Positions 5,118 to 5,263 of a DNA stretch of 5,263 bases are shown in pieces (position 1 is the stretch's first letter; each line of letters opens with the position of its first letter). Below the pieces are notes generated by a model, which was not told where the DNA came from, searched no databases, and saw only the letters and a program-made list of their open reading frames with translations. Origin of the DNA: Candidatus Bathyarchaeota archaeon. Lineage in GTDB: Archaea > Thermoproteota > Bathyarchaeia > Bathyarchaeales > Bathyarchaeaceae. The stretch is from assembly GCA_029883255.1 (NCBI GenBank), contig JAOUJL010000108.1, forward strand, positions 1 to 5,263, in the 5' to 3' direction. A program made the translations under genes and the position numbers.

Positions 5118-5263
5118 AAACTTCATAAAAGTCTACTTGTGTCAAATGGTCATAACTTCTTTACTAGATTAGAAAAGGAGCCGGTGGGGTTTATCAGCCT
5201 AAAGGCACAGGTCAACCTTCAGATGGGTTAAGTATCCAGCCAAACCGTAGAACGGGAGAGAAA
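5118..5263. other. Non-coding stretch after the operon, with short potential hairpins
   Basis: I find no supported gene on either strand. The first 50 bases are AT-rich and may hold the operon's transcript end, but no clear poly-T terminator stands out. From about 5177 the base composition becomes more GC-rich and short self-complementary pieces appear: GCC-TAAA-GGC (5197-5206), AACC/GGTT (5214-5217 with 5226-5229), GGTTT/AAACC (5188-5192 with 5242-5246) and CCGT-AGA-ACGG (5245-5255). It does not match a tRNA, rRNA or other RNA family that I recognise. Confidence 0.4.

Noticed and set aside
5168..5263. Open plus-strand frame running to the right edge after a TAG
   Set aside because: It has no start codon of the usual kinds, and its translation (rich in Gly, Gln, Pro, Arg) matches nothing I recognise. 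At 32 codons it can be chance.
5177..5263. tRNA, SRP RNA or RNase P RNA in the right end
   Set aside because: No T-loop, anticodon arm, SRP domain IV core or RNase P conserved region could be found; only short hairpins are present.
1..5263. CRISPR arrays, insertion sequences or attachment sites
   Set aside because: No regularly spaced repeats, transposase coding or terminal inverted repeats were seen.

Overview
This window is almost entirely a complex I-like gene cluster. Its catalytic subunit keeps all four cysteines of a [NiFe] active site, so it is best read as a membrane-bound, ion-translocating group 4 [NiFe]-hydrogenase with a Nuo/Fpo-type subunit set, not a quinone-reducing NADH or F420H2 dehydrogenase. 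Archaeal origin is inferred. The divergent intergenic region has BRE/TATA-like elements, ribosome-binding sites resemble GGAGG/GGTGA, two genes appear to use TTG starts, and the proteins look like those of Fpo/Mbh-type archaeal complexes. An uncultured Thermoproteota lineage such as Bathyarchaeia is plausible, but the window alone does not prove it.

Layout. Two operons diverge from an intergenic region at about 1241-1393. Leftward (minus strand) run four membrane genes: NuoJ N-terminal half (1240-986), a second small J-like or MbhE-like subunit (989-711), NuoK (714-400), and the first 133 codons of an antiporter-like NuoL/M/N subunit that runs off the left edge (399-1). Rightward (plus strand) run NuoA (1394-1759), the [NiFe]-hydrogenase small subunit/NuoB (1737-2165), NuoC (2162-2647), the [NiFe]-hydrogenase large subunit/NuoD (2649-3824), NuoH (3806-4765) and the 2x[4Fe-4S] protein NuoI (4770-5117). 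Genes overlap or nearly abut throughout, so each arm should be a single transcript. The last 146 bases (5118-5263) contain no gene I can support, only a few short potential hairpins.

How it works together (inference from family knowledge). Electrons, most likely from reduced ferredoxin because no NuoEFG or FpoF is visible, enter through the two clusters of NuoI. They pass to the single [4Fe-4S] cluster of the small subunit and on to the NiFe centre, where protons are reduced to H2, or the reverse. NuoC scaffolds the peripheral arm, NuoH anchors it to the membrane, and NuoA/J/K link NuoH to the antiporter-like pump on the left. The main points of interest are the full complex I-like set (including NuoA) around an intact NiFe site, the two-gene NuoJ whose second half looks Mrp/Mbh-like, loss of two usually conserved acidic residues in NuoA and NuoK, and the split of the canonical A-to-N order into two divergent arms.
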